Part shown: piece after piece, positions 1 to 10,372 of the stretch
Position numbering within the stretch: position 1 is the stretch's first letter
Layout of the letters: each line of letters begins with the position of its first letter
DNA from: Phoronis australis
Lineage: Eukaryota > Phoronida > Phoronidae
DNA: 60,000 nt
Direction of reading: 5' to 3'
NCBI GenBank assembly: GCA_002633005.1
Contig: NMRA01000016.1
Location: forward strand, 654,443-714,442
The notes under the pieces: model-generated
Database searches by the model: none
What the model was told of the DNA's origin: nothing
What the model saw: only the letters and a program-made list of their open reading frames with translations
Program-made: the position numbers and the translations under genes

Positions 1-285
1 GTACAACTCGTCGGTTCAAACGTGACACGACGCAGATATCTCCGATTTTCGTTTCTCTCAGTAAAATCATTACGATAATTGAATCAGGCCAATGTGTACA
101 GATCGAGTGACTGATCCCGATTATCTCGAATACGATTTTGTACTCAAAGTCGCATGCGACAATTGGAATGAATAGACAGGGATTCAGACTTCTCGGTAGT
201 TTGTTATGTTGCTTTGTTCGAAAAACTTAGCTAGGCATGGAAGTGGATTTCTCAATAGCTTAAAGTGGTGCAAAACTCATTGTAG
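1..285 (+). other. Gene A intron, 3' part
   Basis: Sequence upstream of the first gene A exon in the window. No further exon is seen here; the preceding exon, corresponding to 54129-54193 of gene B, must lie left of the window. Confidence 0.5.
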
Positions 286-407
286 TTTAAACGGTCAGTA
301 CCGAGCCTCCTGGCGAAGATTGCTGACCTATTGACGGAACACTGCAAGAGTGACGCCACCAAGTGGGCAACGTGCTGTAAACCCCTCGTCGGAGATGTGC
401 CATACAC
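286..407 (+). CDS. Gene A exon: cysteine-containing membrane-proximal segment
   Basis: Starts in phase 0 after an AG at 284-285 and ends with two bases of a split Thr codon before GTATGT. It encodes a short segment with the motif KWATCC and a preceding HCKSDAT, matching the gene B exon at 54340-54461 over its whole length. The three cysteines are conserved. I do not recognise the fold. Confidence 0.8.
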
Positions 408-3400
408 GTATGTATCGCGAGCTTGTCTAGACTCCTTCCTCAGTAAAACGTTTTCGTTATTGAAGTAATCTGGTCATTATATTTTTCTGAAAATCACTCC
501 AAGAGTTCACATAACGTAAAACGTGAAGACGAGATTTTAAGCAGATCTCCCGGATGAACACGAAAATGGTCTTTTCATTCCATTTTATGGAGCGAACAGG
601 CCATTTTCGAAGAACACTAAGCCCTGTCCAATGACAGACTAACCTATAGGTAAAACAATCTGCCCAACTATAGTACAGAAGGTTTGGTATTATACTACTC
701 CTTTGCTATGTACTATCAATATACAGTGCATCAGATTTTGTTAGGTCAAAACAATATCCGCTGAAAAGTTCTGTGACAGCTACACCAACTTTTTAGGCAC
801 ACGACGAAGTGGAGTCGTGTCATCGCACACGTGACCTACAGATGTACATGTATCAACAAAACTAGATGCTCGAAGCTCACAAGAGTTGCCATTCTATTAA
901 AATAGCATCAAAACGAACCCTATCAGATTACCTAAACCCATATGCAAGGGTCAAGTGACAAGAAAATAACGTTACACTGCACAGGTTTCACAAATCATAC
1001 ATCAATGCATTGTGCAGAATACATGAAACTCCATGGTCAGTGAAAATCGTAGCTAGAGAGCGTTGAGAGCTAGCATTGATTCATTTACAGGCCTCCATCA
1101 AACGTGACTAAAGTGTATGCGACGCCTGACGATATCCAAGTGGCCGAGAATTTCCCGGTACAGTTGGCCACTGGGGAGATTCAGATGATTGTAGTGGCGA
1201 AGGTAAAAAAAGACAACGAACTATGTGCAGCTGGTGTTTCGAACTCTACCGCCAGGCGTCGGAGAGCCGTCTCCATTGGAACCAACGAGTCTGCTGTCGC
1301 CCAACAGCTCATAAAGACCGTTTTGAATGAGCCGACATCGTGAGTAAATTCTTTTACTCTTTTAAGTGACAACCATGGAGACTTCGACTTAACGGCCTTA
1401 TTTCGATATGAAGATAATGAAAAATATCCTTGAATAATTAATGCTTATCCAATTAAGCTTATGTATTCTTCGCTGCCAAAGAAAGGAAAATCACAAGATA
1501 CCAAATCTGGTCCCCATCCCAACCATCTGACGCAATCTTGGGTACCTGGATTTACTTACAATGACTAAAAAGTTACCCTGGCTTGCGGTTTTCACTCTGC
1601 AGGTTAGCAGTAGTTTCTGTTTAAGTCGAAGTTAAATGCGACGATAGTGCCCGATCAAGGGGCTCCTTGCAATCGCCGCTGTTTTCGGCAACTTCAGTCA
1701 CTTATTGCATCATCTTGTATATTACAGTCAAACGTTTCTGGTCCAGACAGTTCAAAGTTCATTGCCCGTGAATGTTACCGTAACAATGGCACCCGTAGAA
1801 GATGCCAAACTTCCGGAAGTACCAACCGATCCTCCGACCACAGTAGTTATGACCACTGCGGAATCCATAACAACGAAACAACCTGTCATAACTACACAAC
1901 AGGTAGGTTTCAGGAATGCAGTTGGTTATATTCAAAGTGGAAAATTGACTGATATCAAGCACAACTTAATAGTGTTTCCTTCTTACTTGGCAGAAGTGTA
2001 GACTTTTAATACCTCGCCCAGGATATTAAGAGCCATTGTATGAGAAAATCCAAAGAAATCAAAAAATCACACTAGGGTTCATCTTTCATGTTCAGATTAA
2101 ACTTTGTGTATGCGATCGTGGTGTGTCTCTGATATGAAAATCACCAATTTTGCACTTATTGACTTCTTAATTTTTATCTATAGGCTTTCAAATGTTCACG
2201 AAAGAAATAATAAAAACGTTTTTGCATACCGAAAACATAAGAACAGGTAGATTGTATGCAATGACAGAAAACACATAATGAGACTAGGAAATGGGACATA
2301 AGGACTACCTAATAAAATTGATACTGATAATTTCATCACATGACAGGGGAGATAAATCCAGAGGCAATTTTTTCTAGTGTTTAAAATGGGTGTCGCTCGA
2401 CTGCTTCTACAAGCCAGTTTGCAAAGGCTGTGGACATTGAAAGTAATGTTTATGGAGAAATCTTGGATGTGTGAACGAATTTGAGAAATCTCTTGAATGG
2501 GCTTTTTCATTTTTTGTTCTAAAATATACTCCAATATTTCATTGTTTATACTTTTTAAACGAATGTTTTTGTAACTTCATTATATTTAAACTGGTTTCAA
2601 GAAAAATAATTAATGAGAATCAAAGTTTTAGAGACCGTAATGCTGTCTGACATATATCCAAACACCTTACCCATTTATCGTTCATAACTGACCATGGCCG
2701 TGGGTCAAAGTTTACGCAGGCACATTGGATGACATATCTGCCTTGTGCCAATACCCAAAACAGTTGACCCCCTTAGGGACAACTGTTAGGCTGACAAGAA
2801 TAAGTCATGTCAAAATATTCATGATACTTTAACATAAAAAATAATGACCCGAAATTTTCAAATATACATTTTGAACATACCTCACCAGGATGAAAACACT
2901 ATTTTTTCAAGAACTGAGTCGGTGATCCTAGAGTCGACTTTTTGGTGCTCTCGTGGAATGACAGTTACGTTTTCATTGTTTCCGCTCATTCCAGGTACCC
3001 AAGCCTCCAGGCGGTGTGGAATCCTGGGTGATAGCCGTCGCTGTGGTAGGGGGCCTCGTCGGAGTTATATTGATTGTTGTCATCCTCGTCGTCATCAGCA
3101 AGCGGTAAGATGAGGTCGCAAACATTTCTGCAGTGTAGTGAATATGGACTTACACGTTTATGTATCACAGCACAAAGCATAAGCACCTAATATGTTTAGT
3201 GATGACGTGTCATGGCAGTAGAGGACGCAATTTGGACCCGGAAATAAAAATAGACATGCCGTCACACTTGGTCCAAAACGTCATAATGACGTCCTGCTAA
3301 ACATTCCTACAAAATACGCATGCAAACGTTTTGGTTTATCTGTGCGGCCTGGTATACTGGCTAATTTTCCTTCGCGAGAGGTAATGACAGCGGTGAGAAA

Positions 3401-5352
3401 GATTGAGACGAAATATCCGGTCAGCATTGCTATGTAAATTGCATACAACAGCACGTAGTCAAAACCAGTATGTCGCAACTTAAATTGAAATGCAACAGTC
3501 ACAGTCAGGTGGTTAAACTCTCAACACAGAACCAGCTGTAATTTCTTGAACCAGCTTTGAAATACTCAACACTTCTCAATTCTATCGGTCAATTTACACC
3601 AACTTCTAACTTATTTAGACTGGCTCGACATTTCGGTCGGTAGTTTCTCAGGTCATCTTGAGGAGTTACATCTCAAAGGAAAAATACGGTTTTGCGATAC
3701 ATGTTGGTCAATTACTGGTGAGTACAGTCTGGAAACCCACGGGCCCAAAATTTCCAAGAAATGTTCACCATTGACCACTGTGTGTGCACCACGTGTCCCG
3801 CTCGTCTTAAAACGGTGTAACAGAAGGTGGTCGCCGGCGGAGAAATGACCGACCGAAACGTTGAACCACTTTAAATCGGCTACAATTTGGTCCAAACTCA
3901 CCATACAAATTTAGAAATGAGATTAATGCCAACAGGAAGCACGTGTCATGGCCATGTCTGATGTCACTCCCTTTCAAGTAATATAGGATATTTGTCGCTG
4001 CTGGCCTATTTTTCGTAAAGAAAAATGTGGAGTTAGAGAACGCATATGACTGCGAAGATATTTCAAATTACCATTCCATATGTCTAAAACTGGAATATCT
4101 ACCAGGCGCCCAGGAGTCAAATTTTCCCAAGTGGCCAACTGCCAGTTCGGTGGACATCTGTTGAGATTCGCATCTGTCGTATACAACACCGACACCTAGT
4201 TCTCGCCTCTCAATGCATAGACATGTAGTCTGCTTATGGTTTTTGGCGCATAGGTGAATCCAGAGTCGGAAAGAGGCTCAGGGAATTATAAAAACAAGGT
4301 TGTACCAAATTGAACAGCGAAAATTAGGCACGCCAGTCAATATTGTTTATTTTGCAAGCCTTAAATTTGAGATACTGGAAACGTGTTTCATGGTCTCCAG
4401 CTTTCTGCAGTCCCCCTACTTGATACCCTGAATCTTCATTCAGACCCCATGAAATATCCATCTCATCTACGGGGAGAGTCCTTTGTAGAAGTTTGGATTT
4501 GCCAATACCTTCACCAGGCCAACATGCTCTGTAGCGTAGTTGTACATGTACATAGACATCCAATTTCGCTACAAGCGTACGCTTTTATGGGGCAAAAATA
4601 TATGTGCAATCACAATGTAACAGCATATACAGGTATTGTCGCATTCTACGTATATTATCGCCTCCCAATTTATGTCTGCTGCGACCATGTATGTCGTGAA
4701 CGCCGACGCATGCTGTCGCCAGGGCTACAACACTGTTCGATGTTAACGGCACATATTGTCGCGCTAAACATACATTCAAGTTACCAATACATGTATGTAT
4801 CACGTGGGACAATTTCGATTATCAAATGGCCGCTAGCGAAGGAAGACGAATGCTTTCGGAGATACATGTATATTCGACGAACTCATGAACCCGTTAACTT
4901 CCCATTTTAGTCTTATTGCGTCGTTTTGTTGCAGGACTGGAAAAGCTTCCGTTTCCCCAGAGACATCGCAGTCCAACCTGCGCTCGCCTAGTGACCACCA
5001 ACAGCCCCGCCCAGGTTCGCATGTTTCCAGTGCAAGACAATCCCGTCCAACGTCTCACAATGTAAGCCCGAGTCACATGGAAGAGAACCACGCGAGGAGC
5101 GCACTTGCAACTGCCGATCATCCTGCCACCTATGTTGAACCATCCAAATCAAACTCGGCTGCTATCAGCAGATCCCAAGTGTCCGTCATAACGGTGAACG
5201 AATCGGAGTCGAAAATCGACCGGAGTATACCACAAACGACGACAAACCAGAATCAATCTGTAACGAATGGGAAAGATAAAGAGAGCGAAGGCTCGCAGCT
5301 GGACGCCCAGGACAACGGCAAGGATAATGGCAACCAAATGACAGAGATGTAA
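286..5352 (+). CDS. Gene A (partial): 3' end of a giant mucin-like transmembrane protein
   Basis: Five exons (286-407, 1091-1339, 1728-1902, 2995-3104, 4935-5352) align one-for-one with the last five exons of gene B (54340-54461, 55413-55661, 56053-56230, 56362-56471, 56725-57142). Lengths are the same or differ by whole codons (122, 249, 175/178, 110, 418), and splice phases are identical. The product is the membrane-proximal ectodomain, a Thr/Pro stalk, one transmembrane helix and a cytoplasmic tail ending at TAA 5350-5352. The rest of the gene lies left of the window. Gene A and gene B are therefore tandem paralogues in the same orientation. Exon sequence is well conserved between them while introns are not, which argues for two functional genes rather than an assembly copy. 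Confidence 0.85.
408..1090 (+). other. Gene A intron
   Basis: 683-bp intron between the first two gene A exons. Nothing recognisable is seen, and it shares no evident similarity with the matching gene B intron, which holds a minisatellite. Confidence 0.6.
1091..1339 (+). CDS. Gene A exon: membrane-proximal domain with RRRR site
   Basis: 249 bases between an AG acceptor and a GTGAGT donor, colinear with 55413-55661 of gene B. It contains ARRRRAV at about 1251-1271, a polybasic site of the furin type, directly after an N-S-T sequon. Conserved segments on both sides ([10 protein letters not shown] and [15 protein letters not shown]) suggest one folded domain split by the basic loop. It might be a SEA-like autoproteolytic domain but lacks an obvious GSVVV motif. 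Confidence 0.8.
1728..1902 (+). CDS. Gene A exon: Thr/Pro-rich stalk
   Basis: Starts after ACAG and ends before GTAGGT. It encodes a stalk rich in Thr, Val and Pro ([18 protein letters not shown]), one codon shorter than its gene B counterpart at 56053-56230. The composition suits O-glycosylation just outside the membrane. Confidence 0.75.
1903..2994 (+). other. Gene A intron
   Basis: AT-rich intron before the transmembrane exon. Nothing beyond low-complexity A/T stretches is recognised. Confidence 0.6.
2995..3104 (+). CDS. Gene A exon: transmembrane helix
   Basis: 110 bases, entering in phase 0 and leaving with two bases of an Arg codon. After PKPPGGVESW comes a hydrophobic run ([20 protein letters not shown]) ending in basic residues, a classic type I stop-transfer segment. 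It differs from the gene B exon at 56362-56471 at only nine positions, the best conserved exon of the pair. Confidence 0.85.
3194..3302 (+). mobile_element. 109-bp MITE, copy 1, in a gene A intron
   Basis: Begins GTTTAGTGATGACG and ends CGTCCTGCTAAAC, so its ends are inverted repeats of each other. A second copy of the same 109-bp length lies in opposite orientation at 10264-10372. Internally both carry the block GGTCCAAAACGTCATAATG (in this orientation). It has no coding capacity. Both copies are flanked by AT, which may belong to the terminal repeat or to a target duplication. Confidence 0.75.
3614..3875. mobile_element. ~260-bp element with ~36-bp imperfect inverted ends
   Basis: The left arm (3614-3649) contains ACATTTCGGTCGGTAGTTTC. 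The right arm (3840-3875) contains GAAATGACCGACCGAAACG, its imperfect reverse complement. A related right-end motif (GATGACCGACCGAAC) occurs inside the 6544-6795 element. This is a non-autonomous repeat of unknown family. Confidence 0.55.
3876..4934 (+). other. Gene A intron, 3' part
   Basis: Remaining part of the intron before the tail exon. It contains scattered TACATGTA-type palindromic tetramer runs (for example around 4540-4560 and 4790-4805) but no exon or transposon that I can identify. Confidence 0.5.
4935..5352 (+). CDS. Gene A last exon: cytoplasmic tail
   Basis: Ser/Gln/Asn-rich tail of about 138 residues ending GNQMTEM at TAA 5350-5352. Segments shared with gene B are SVSPETSQ near the membrane, ATYVEPS in the middle and [19 protein letters not shown]. 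The C-terminal -TEM fits a class I PDZ ligand (S/T-x-hydrophobic). YVEP could be a phosphotyrosine site. Both are inferences from short motifs. Confidence 0.8.
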
Positions 5353-5466
5353 TTGCACGGAGTCGACGTACCGGCGCTGCAGGACAGCAAGTGTGAGGTG
5401 GTAATCACCTTCTTTACCCAACGAAGCGTATTTATTGCGACAGTAGATACACGTGTCAGGTTTTAA
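5353..5466 (+). other. Conserved in-frame extension beyond the gene A stop
   Basis: After TAA 5350-5352 the same frame stays open for 37 codons to TAA 5464-5466. It contains LQDSKCEV and FFTQ, matching LQDSKSEV and FFTQ in the post-stop frame of gene B (57143-57277). The distance from the stop to the shared block differs by exactly one codon. Whether it is translated (stop readthrough) or is a fossil of a longer tail is not decided by the sequence. Confidence 0.5.
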
Positions 5467-5747
5467 TATTTAAACAACTAAATACATATAGCCAGGAGAT
5501 TATATCTGTAATAGGTTATAATTAAAGGTGCTAAAACCCGTCTTCCCTTTAAACCCAACCTTTGATTTGGACAAATCATCGTCCTGTCACAAAACTGATC
5601 TCAACTTGTTTCGCGGCCGGATTGAAACCAATAGCTGGTCTTGAGAAGTACTGGTAGGTCGTTATTGTGTAAACCAAGCTCACGAGGTTGACTTTCGGTG
5701 ACGAGGGAAGTTACCTATATCGAGCAAGGTCTCAGCATGTCATTGTT

Positions 5748-5753
5748 AATAAA
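5748..5753 (+). terminator. Candidate polyadenylation signal of gene A
   Basis: First canonical AATAAA after the stop, about 395 bp downstream of TAA. It implies a 3' UTR of roughly 0.4 kb, similar to gene B (~0.5 kb). Confidence 0.45.
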
Positions 5754-6543
5754 TTATCAGTCGTAAAAAAACCTAGAAGCCATTTCTACTATGAATAAGG
5801 AAAAAGTGAAGACCAGGTGCCCATTCCTTAAACGCAGTACACTCGCGAAAATACAATGTCACACTTAAGTCTTGGTGAAATGTCGTCATCCATTTCAAGT
5901 AAAACACGTGACTACACACGCGAGATTCTAGCGTCTACGGAACTCAGTCCAGTTTTACAACAGCATATTATGGCCCTCTCAAAGTTAGTTTCAGTGACAC
6001 GAAGTGGATTTTAGCACCTTTAAAGTTGACGTTTTTGGTTTTGTTTTAACGTGTTGTGTATTAATTGTTGACGCTTATTAGAATTTTGTACAACAAAATG
6101 TGCCATTGTAAAAGGGTCTACCATAAGACCAACCAACTTAATCCAAGATTTTGTTGTCAACGACTACTTCGTTCAAGTAAATTTTGTGTTCCCTTTTTGA
6201 CTTGGTCAATACAAAGAATTCGACATGGGTTCTGTTTACGTTTGATCACATTTTCATGTTTAATTATCACATATTCAAGAACTAACTGCATGTTCAATTT
6301 CTCATTTTTTTCATTCTGTGTGGTGGAAATTTTCAATAAACATTTTCTAACAATGAAGCGTTTTAATTCCATTTACAGTCTTTACGATATACATGTAGAG
6401 GAACTCACCATAAATACGATTCATCTTCAGTTGTATACGCAAACAGTACCGGGGATTGCCAACGATTTCTTGTAATAACTTGGTAAACATGATTTTTACA
6501 CAGACCGTCTCTTTTCGTCATGGCAAAGTTCGTTAAATATCAG
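5754..6543. other. Intergenic, nothing recognised
   Basis: AT-rich spacer after gene A. A reading frame of 136 codons at 6065-6475 has no recognisable motif and a base composition like its surroundings. Confidence 0.5.
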
Positions 6544-6795
6544 TTCTAAAATCTATTGGTCTATTGGCGCGGTGGTGTTAGTAGCTGAGTGGTTAACGTA
6601 CTGGCCAGGCAATCTTTCTGTCTCTGGTTCAGTCCCATCGTATGCCAAGAGAAAATAAAAGTGCTCATCATTTAGGACCAATAATGTACAACACACCCGC
6701 GTTTGTTCTTCAAGAACGCTGCAAATCCTGAAGATGACAGCAGAGATGACCGACCGAACATCGTTCCAATCTAAATAGACCAATAGATTTTAGAA
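6544..6795 (+). mobile_element. ~250-bp element with 22-bp perfect inverted ends and tRNA-like promoter boxes
   Basis: The 22 bases at 6544-6565 are exactly the reverse complement of 6774-6795. Inside, TAGCTGAGTGGTTAAC (about 6590-6605) fits a pol III A box and GGTTCAGTCCC (about 6627-6637) fits a B box with one mismatch, at tRNA-like spacing. A SINE head inside a terminal-inverted-repeat element is unusual. It is either a tRNA-derived SINE between chance flanking palindromes or a composite element. Confidence 0.6.
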
Positions 6796-7316
6796 AGGGT
6801 GTTACCACATCATCTCCCCAAATCTGTTTCAGGAAGACAACATATTACGAAATACCTTGAGGTCATTGCGTTTGTAAACCCTGTGCGACCGCCTATGCTC
6901 AGGAAGTAAACTACACAGTTCACTGATCGTTGCCATCGACACCAATAAAATAACACACCTTTCTCAAGCATATTAAGTTAATTCCGGATTTTCGAAGATT
7001 ATTAACACAATCATCCATTGTCAAACTGGAGATTAATTGTAACTACACAGGGCGCTATCTATGGGGCGATTACATTTTGTGAGAAAAACAAGCTGAAACA
7101 TGGAGATACCTCAGGTGGCGATCGTTAAAGCTGCTGGGTCGAATGATGCTTAGACGAATACACACTACTCATGCAATTTCAACATGCGATATTGGTGCCT
7201 GTATCGTGACTATTCAAGAAAACCTCCTTGAAAGATTCTAGAATTTTCAAACGCTCTTAAATATGTTCATGCAAAAGAACTGTGATACAATGTACAATTT
7301 GAGACCTGCACGTCGG

Positions 7317-7507
7317 ACCGGTGTGACCAAAAAGGTATTTTACAAAACGTTATATCCAATAATTACCTCTAGGACGAACACACCATGAAGAAAATCATTA
7401 AAAAATGTTAAAGTTTTTAAACCCGATGATTACCTTAATGGCGTGTTCGTCCTGGGGGTAATTACTGGACATAACAATTTTGTAAAATACCTTTTGGTCA
7501 CACCGGT
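7317..7507. repeat. Long hairpin with 70-bp arms
   Basis: 7317-7386 and 7438-7507 are inverted copies, each 70 bp, with only a handful of mismatches, around a ~51-bp A/T-rich loop. Arm ends are ACCGGTGTGACC and GGTCACACCGGT. It is a foldback element or the inverted terminal part of a MITE. It abuts the 5' side of the Penelope-like remnant. Confidence 0.8.
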
Positions 7508-7542
7508 CCAACTCGCAGGGACTTTGTGGAAGCCCAATTATT

Positions 7543-7947
7543 ACACTGTACCTCGATGATATTATTTCGTATCTGAATAAGAAGTCCTCCAACTTGGTCA
7601 TTAAAAATAACATTTCTAAAGCGATAGTCAGTCCCCTTGTCCATTGTAGTGTTGTTTATGAGTTTGCATGCCCTATGGAAGAGTGTCTTCGTTCAAATGT
7701 CAAGGAATGTTTCATTGATCAAACGGTTTGCTGTCTTTCCCATCTTAAAACTGGCGCCATACAAGAACATTTTCTGCAACGTCACGAACGTAAAATCACC
7801 CGTCAAAAATTGTGGAAAACACGTCAGTTCGGTACGTAGAGCACGATGAGATGCGATTAAAAATATTGGAGTCCCTTTTGATTCCACTTGAGAAGCGTGT
7901 TTTGAATGAACAGCAAACAGGGTCACGCCTCACGTTACACTTGTTTG
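7543..7947 (+). pseudogene. Penelope-like retroelement remnant (3' end, GIY-YIG region)
   Basis: One frame reads NLVIKNN, then VVYEFACP, then LSHLKTGAIQEHFLQRH and KITRQKL. This is the order seen in the C-terminal endonuclease region of Penelope-like elements (NLV.KNN, VVY.F.CP, LSRRL, H...GAIK.H). Another frame continues with RLKILESLLIP and TLHLF, the usual end of that ORF, so at least one frameshift lies near 7840. No reverse transcriptase domain remains. The family assignment is from memory of the motif order, without a search. Confidence 0.6.
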
Positions 7948-10263
7948 CGTGCCTTTCCTGTTACCCGCCTTTCATTTGTCATTCTTTCCAGTATTTCACA
8001 CCTGCCGTGTCCCACTGTGTATGTCTCCAACTTTTGCTGTGTGGTGGTATTACTGCGTCATTTTATTTCAACTTGAGAATGAAACAAGTACACCTGTACG
8101 TTTCGAAATATCGTGGTCTTAATCATGACTCTTGGTCAGTTGCTTTACCAATGTTCAGAGAATATGAACGGAATGGAATAAAAATTGTTAATAACGACAA
8201 GTGTCGCGTATTCGACCAATTTTGCATATCGGAAAACTTGCTACCGAAGTACAGCCAATTTGAGAGCCCCCCCAAAATGATCGTGAATGGCAGTCTTGAA
8301 GGTAGCAAGTGATGATCTATAAACGCAGCATATCGTCAGACCAATGTATCTCGATTCTTAAACACCTACTGAAAGCTGAGGGCGTCAAAACTCGGTTGAA
8401 ATCCAAAAAATCTCTCCTAAATATCGCATGTTGTTATTCATTGCGTAAATAAAAGTAAACGTTGATGAACACACGAACAAACTCAATCAGCTGATCAACG
8501 ACAATAACAAAATTCACACCTCACTACCCCATACATTGCCGTTCCTCACCGGCGATTATAAATGTTTCTTTCCTGCTGGGATTATAATAGGCACTTACCA
8601 GAGCGCATGCGCCTGTACTTTGATGGCCGGCTTCTTTTATTTGGGAACAAAGATTATATGGTGCTCTCAGAATGACTTGGAGGAAGAAAAATTTGTTGGA
8701 CCCTTATCAAAATGTCCAAATTTGGCTAACTTTGGAACACCATATCTCACATACGACAGATTGGATCCATACGAAACGTTCAGACCCAATGTTTTACGCA
8801 CAGTTCTCCAGCCCGCTGCCAGGAATTGTTATGTTCCTCCTTTGCTGAGGGGGATATCAATAAATAGAACTTTTATAACTTTCATGGTAAACTTTAAATT
8901 TACATAAAAATGAAATTATATTTCAGAAAACTAACAGAAGGTTTGAGATCTTATCTTGAACAATTATATCAAATAATACTTTAATCTTACTGATACCATA
9001 TTCTTGTTATTCACGTTCCTTTCATTTTTGCTAAATTTTAATAAAATGCATGGTCACGTGACTCTATTAGTAATAGATTAGTAAAAAGTCAAATTCTACA
9101 GGCTTTCTACTTTCAATAAATAAATACTTTTAAAAAAATTATAGTTTAGTAGATATTTGGCTAAGTGAGCAAACCTGTCAATAATCTCCAACATAACCTA
9201 AGGAACAGAGATGGGTTTCCATGGTAACCGCTGCCCGTTCGTGACACCTATGTTTTCCGTCCATTTTAGACACAGCGCATTAAAAACAAAATCTGCCATA
9301 GGAAATTGAACTTTTTCAATTTTCAAACTGCTAAATTTGGTTCACTTCAACGGATGAATGGTGTACCGCCTTTTTGTTGAGATGTCCCACACTCTATTGT
9401 GTAGCATGACTGAGCAACACAATGAAGCAACTTGATTTCTGTGCACCAATGCTTATTAGAATGCAGTGAAATTTAAATGGGGGAGGGCGTCACGTATTAC
9501 TGGTGATCCACTTGCTACCTGCAAACACAAATTTTTGTCCTGTCTGCTACTTTTTAAAGAAGTTCGTATTAATTATTGTTGGTCATTAATAGAAAAATGT
9601 GGTTGGTGGGCTAAAGTACACGTGTGAAGCACTTGCGGTCAGTCTCGTTCCATTAAATTTCTTAAAGATAGCCTCCAGCGACCAAAACACCCTTTTGACA
9701 CCAAATTATACAAGTATTTTGGAATAAAATATTGTTTATTACATAAGACAGAAAGTAATTAACTGTGACCTAAATTACACCGCCTGTAATTTTTAATCCC
9801 TTCAGATATTCTCAACCAATCAGCGTAAAGTGGCACATATACCATCACCGTGTCAACGAAATTTCCCAGAAGCCTCATTTCGCAACAGCCGAGTGTCATT
9901 CCTTGAACGTAGGCTACTTATCGATCTCAGGGCTAAAATGCCGTGTTGCGTGCTGTACGGGTCGTAAAGCAATGTAAACGGCAATGGCATACACGTGTAC
10001 AACTTCCCCGCCGATCCTGTCATGTGCAGTGCATGGAATAGATTTGCATCCACAACAATTAAGAACTGGCGACAAATTCTAAGAGCAACAACATTAGTTC
10101 TAGCCTTGGTTTTAATTAGGCGAATTTGAAGAAAAGAGTATCTTTGAGTACAGTAAAGTTTGCAAGCTTTCAAAAAGGGAACAAAGCCAACAGAAACCTG
10201 TCACTTCTCGATGCCTATCGAAGTTTTCAAATACTAATCCCAGTTTAATCTTTGTATAGAAAT
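7948..10263. other. Intergenic, nothing recognised
   Basis: AT-rich sequence with no recognisable gene. A 123-codon frame at 8536-8907 shows no domain motif, splice context or homologue that I recognise, and I do not call it. Confidence 0.5.
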
Positions 10264-10372
10264 GTTTAGCATGACGTCATTATGACGTTTTGGACCCAGT
10301 GTAACGGCAAGTCTATTCTTATTTCTGGGTCCCAATTGCGTCACTTACTGAACTGACACGTCATCACTAAAC
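10264..10372 (-). mobile_element. 109-bp MITE, copy 2
   Basis: Reverse-complement copy of the element at 3194-3302, same length, beginning GTTTAGCATGACGTC and ending GTCATCACTAAAC. Substitutions are scattered, so both copies are old. It lies in the gene A-gene B spacer. Confidence 0.75.

Noticed and set aside
3614-3875. Hammerhead ribozyme, as found in Penelope-like elements
   Set aside because: GACCGAAAC-like bases are present but the required CTGATGA core is not seen.
4383-4910. 175-codon open frame in the gene A intron
   Set aside because: No domain, low-complexity composition, and it lies between well-supported exons without compatible splice sites.
8536-8907. 123-codon open frame in the spacer
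   Set aside because: No recognised motif, no paralogue in the window, no promoter or splice evidence; could be transposon debris.
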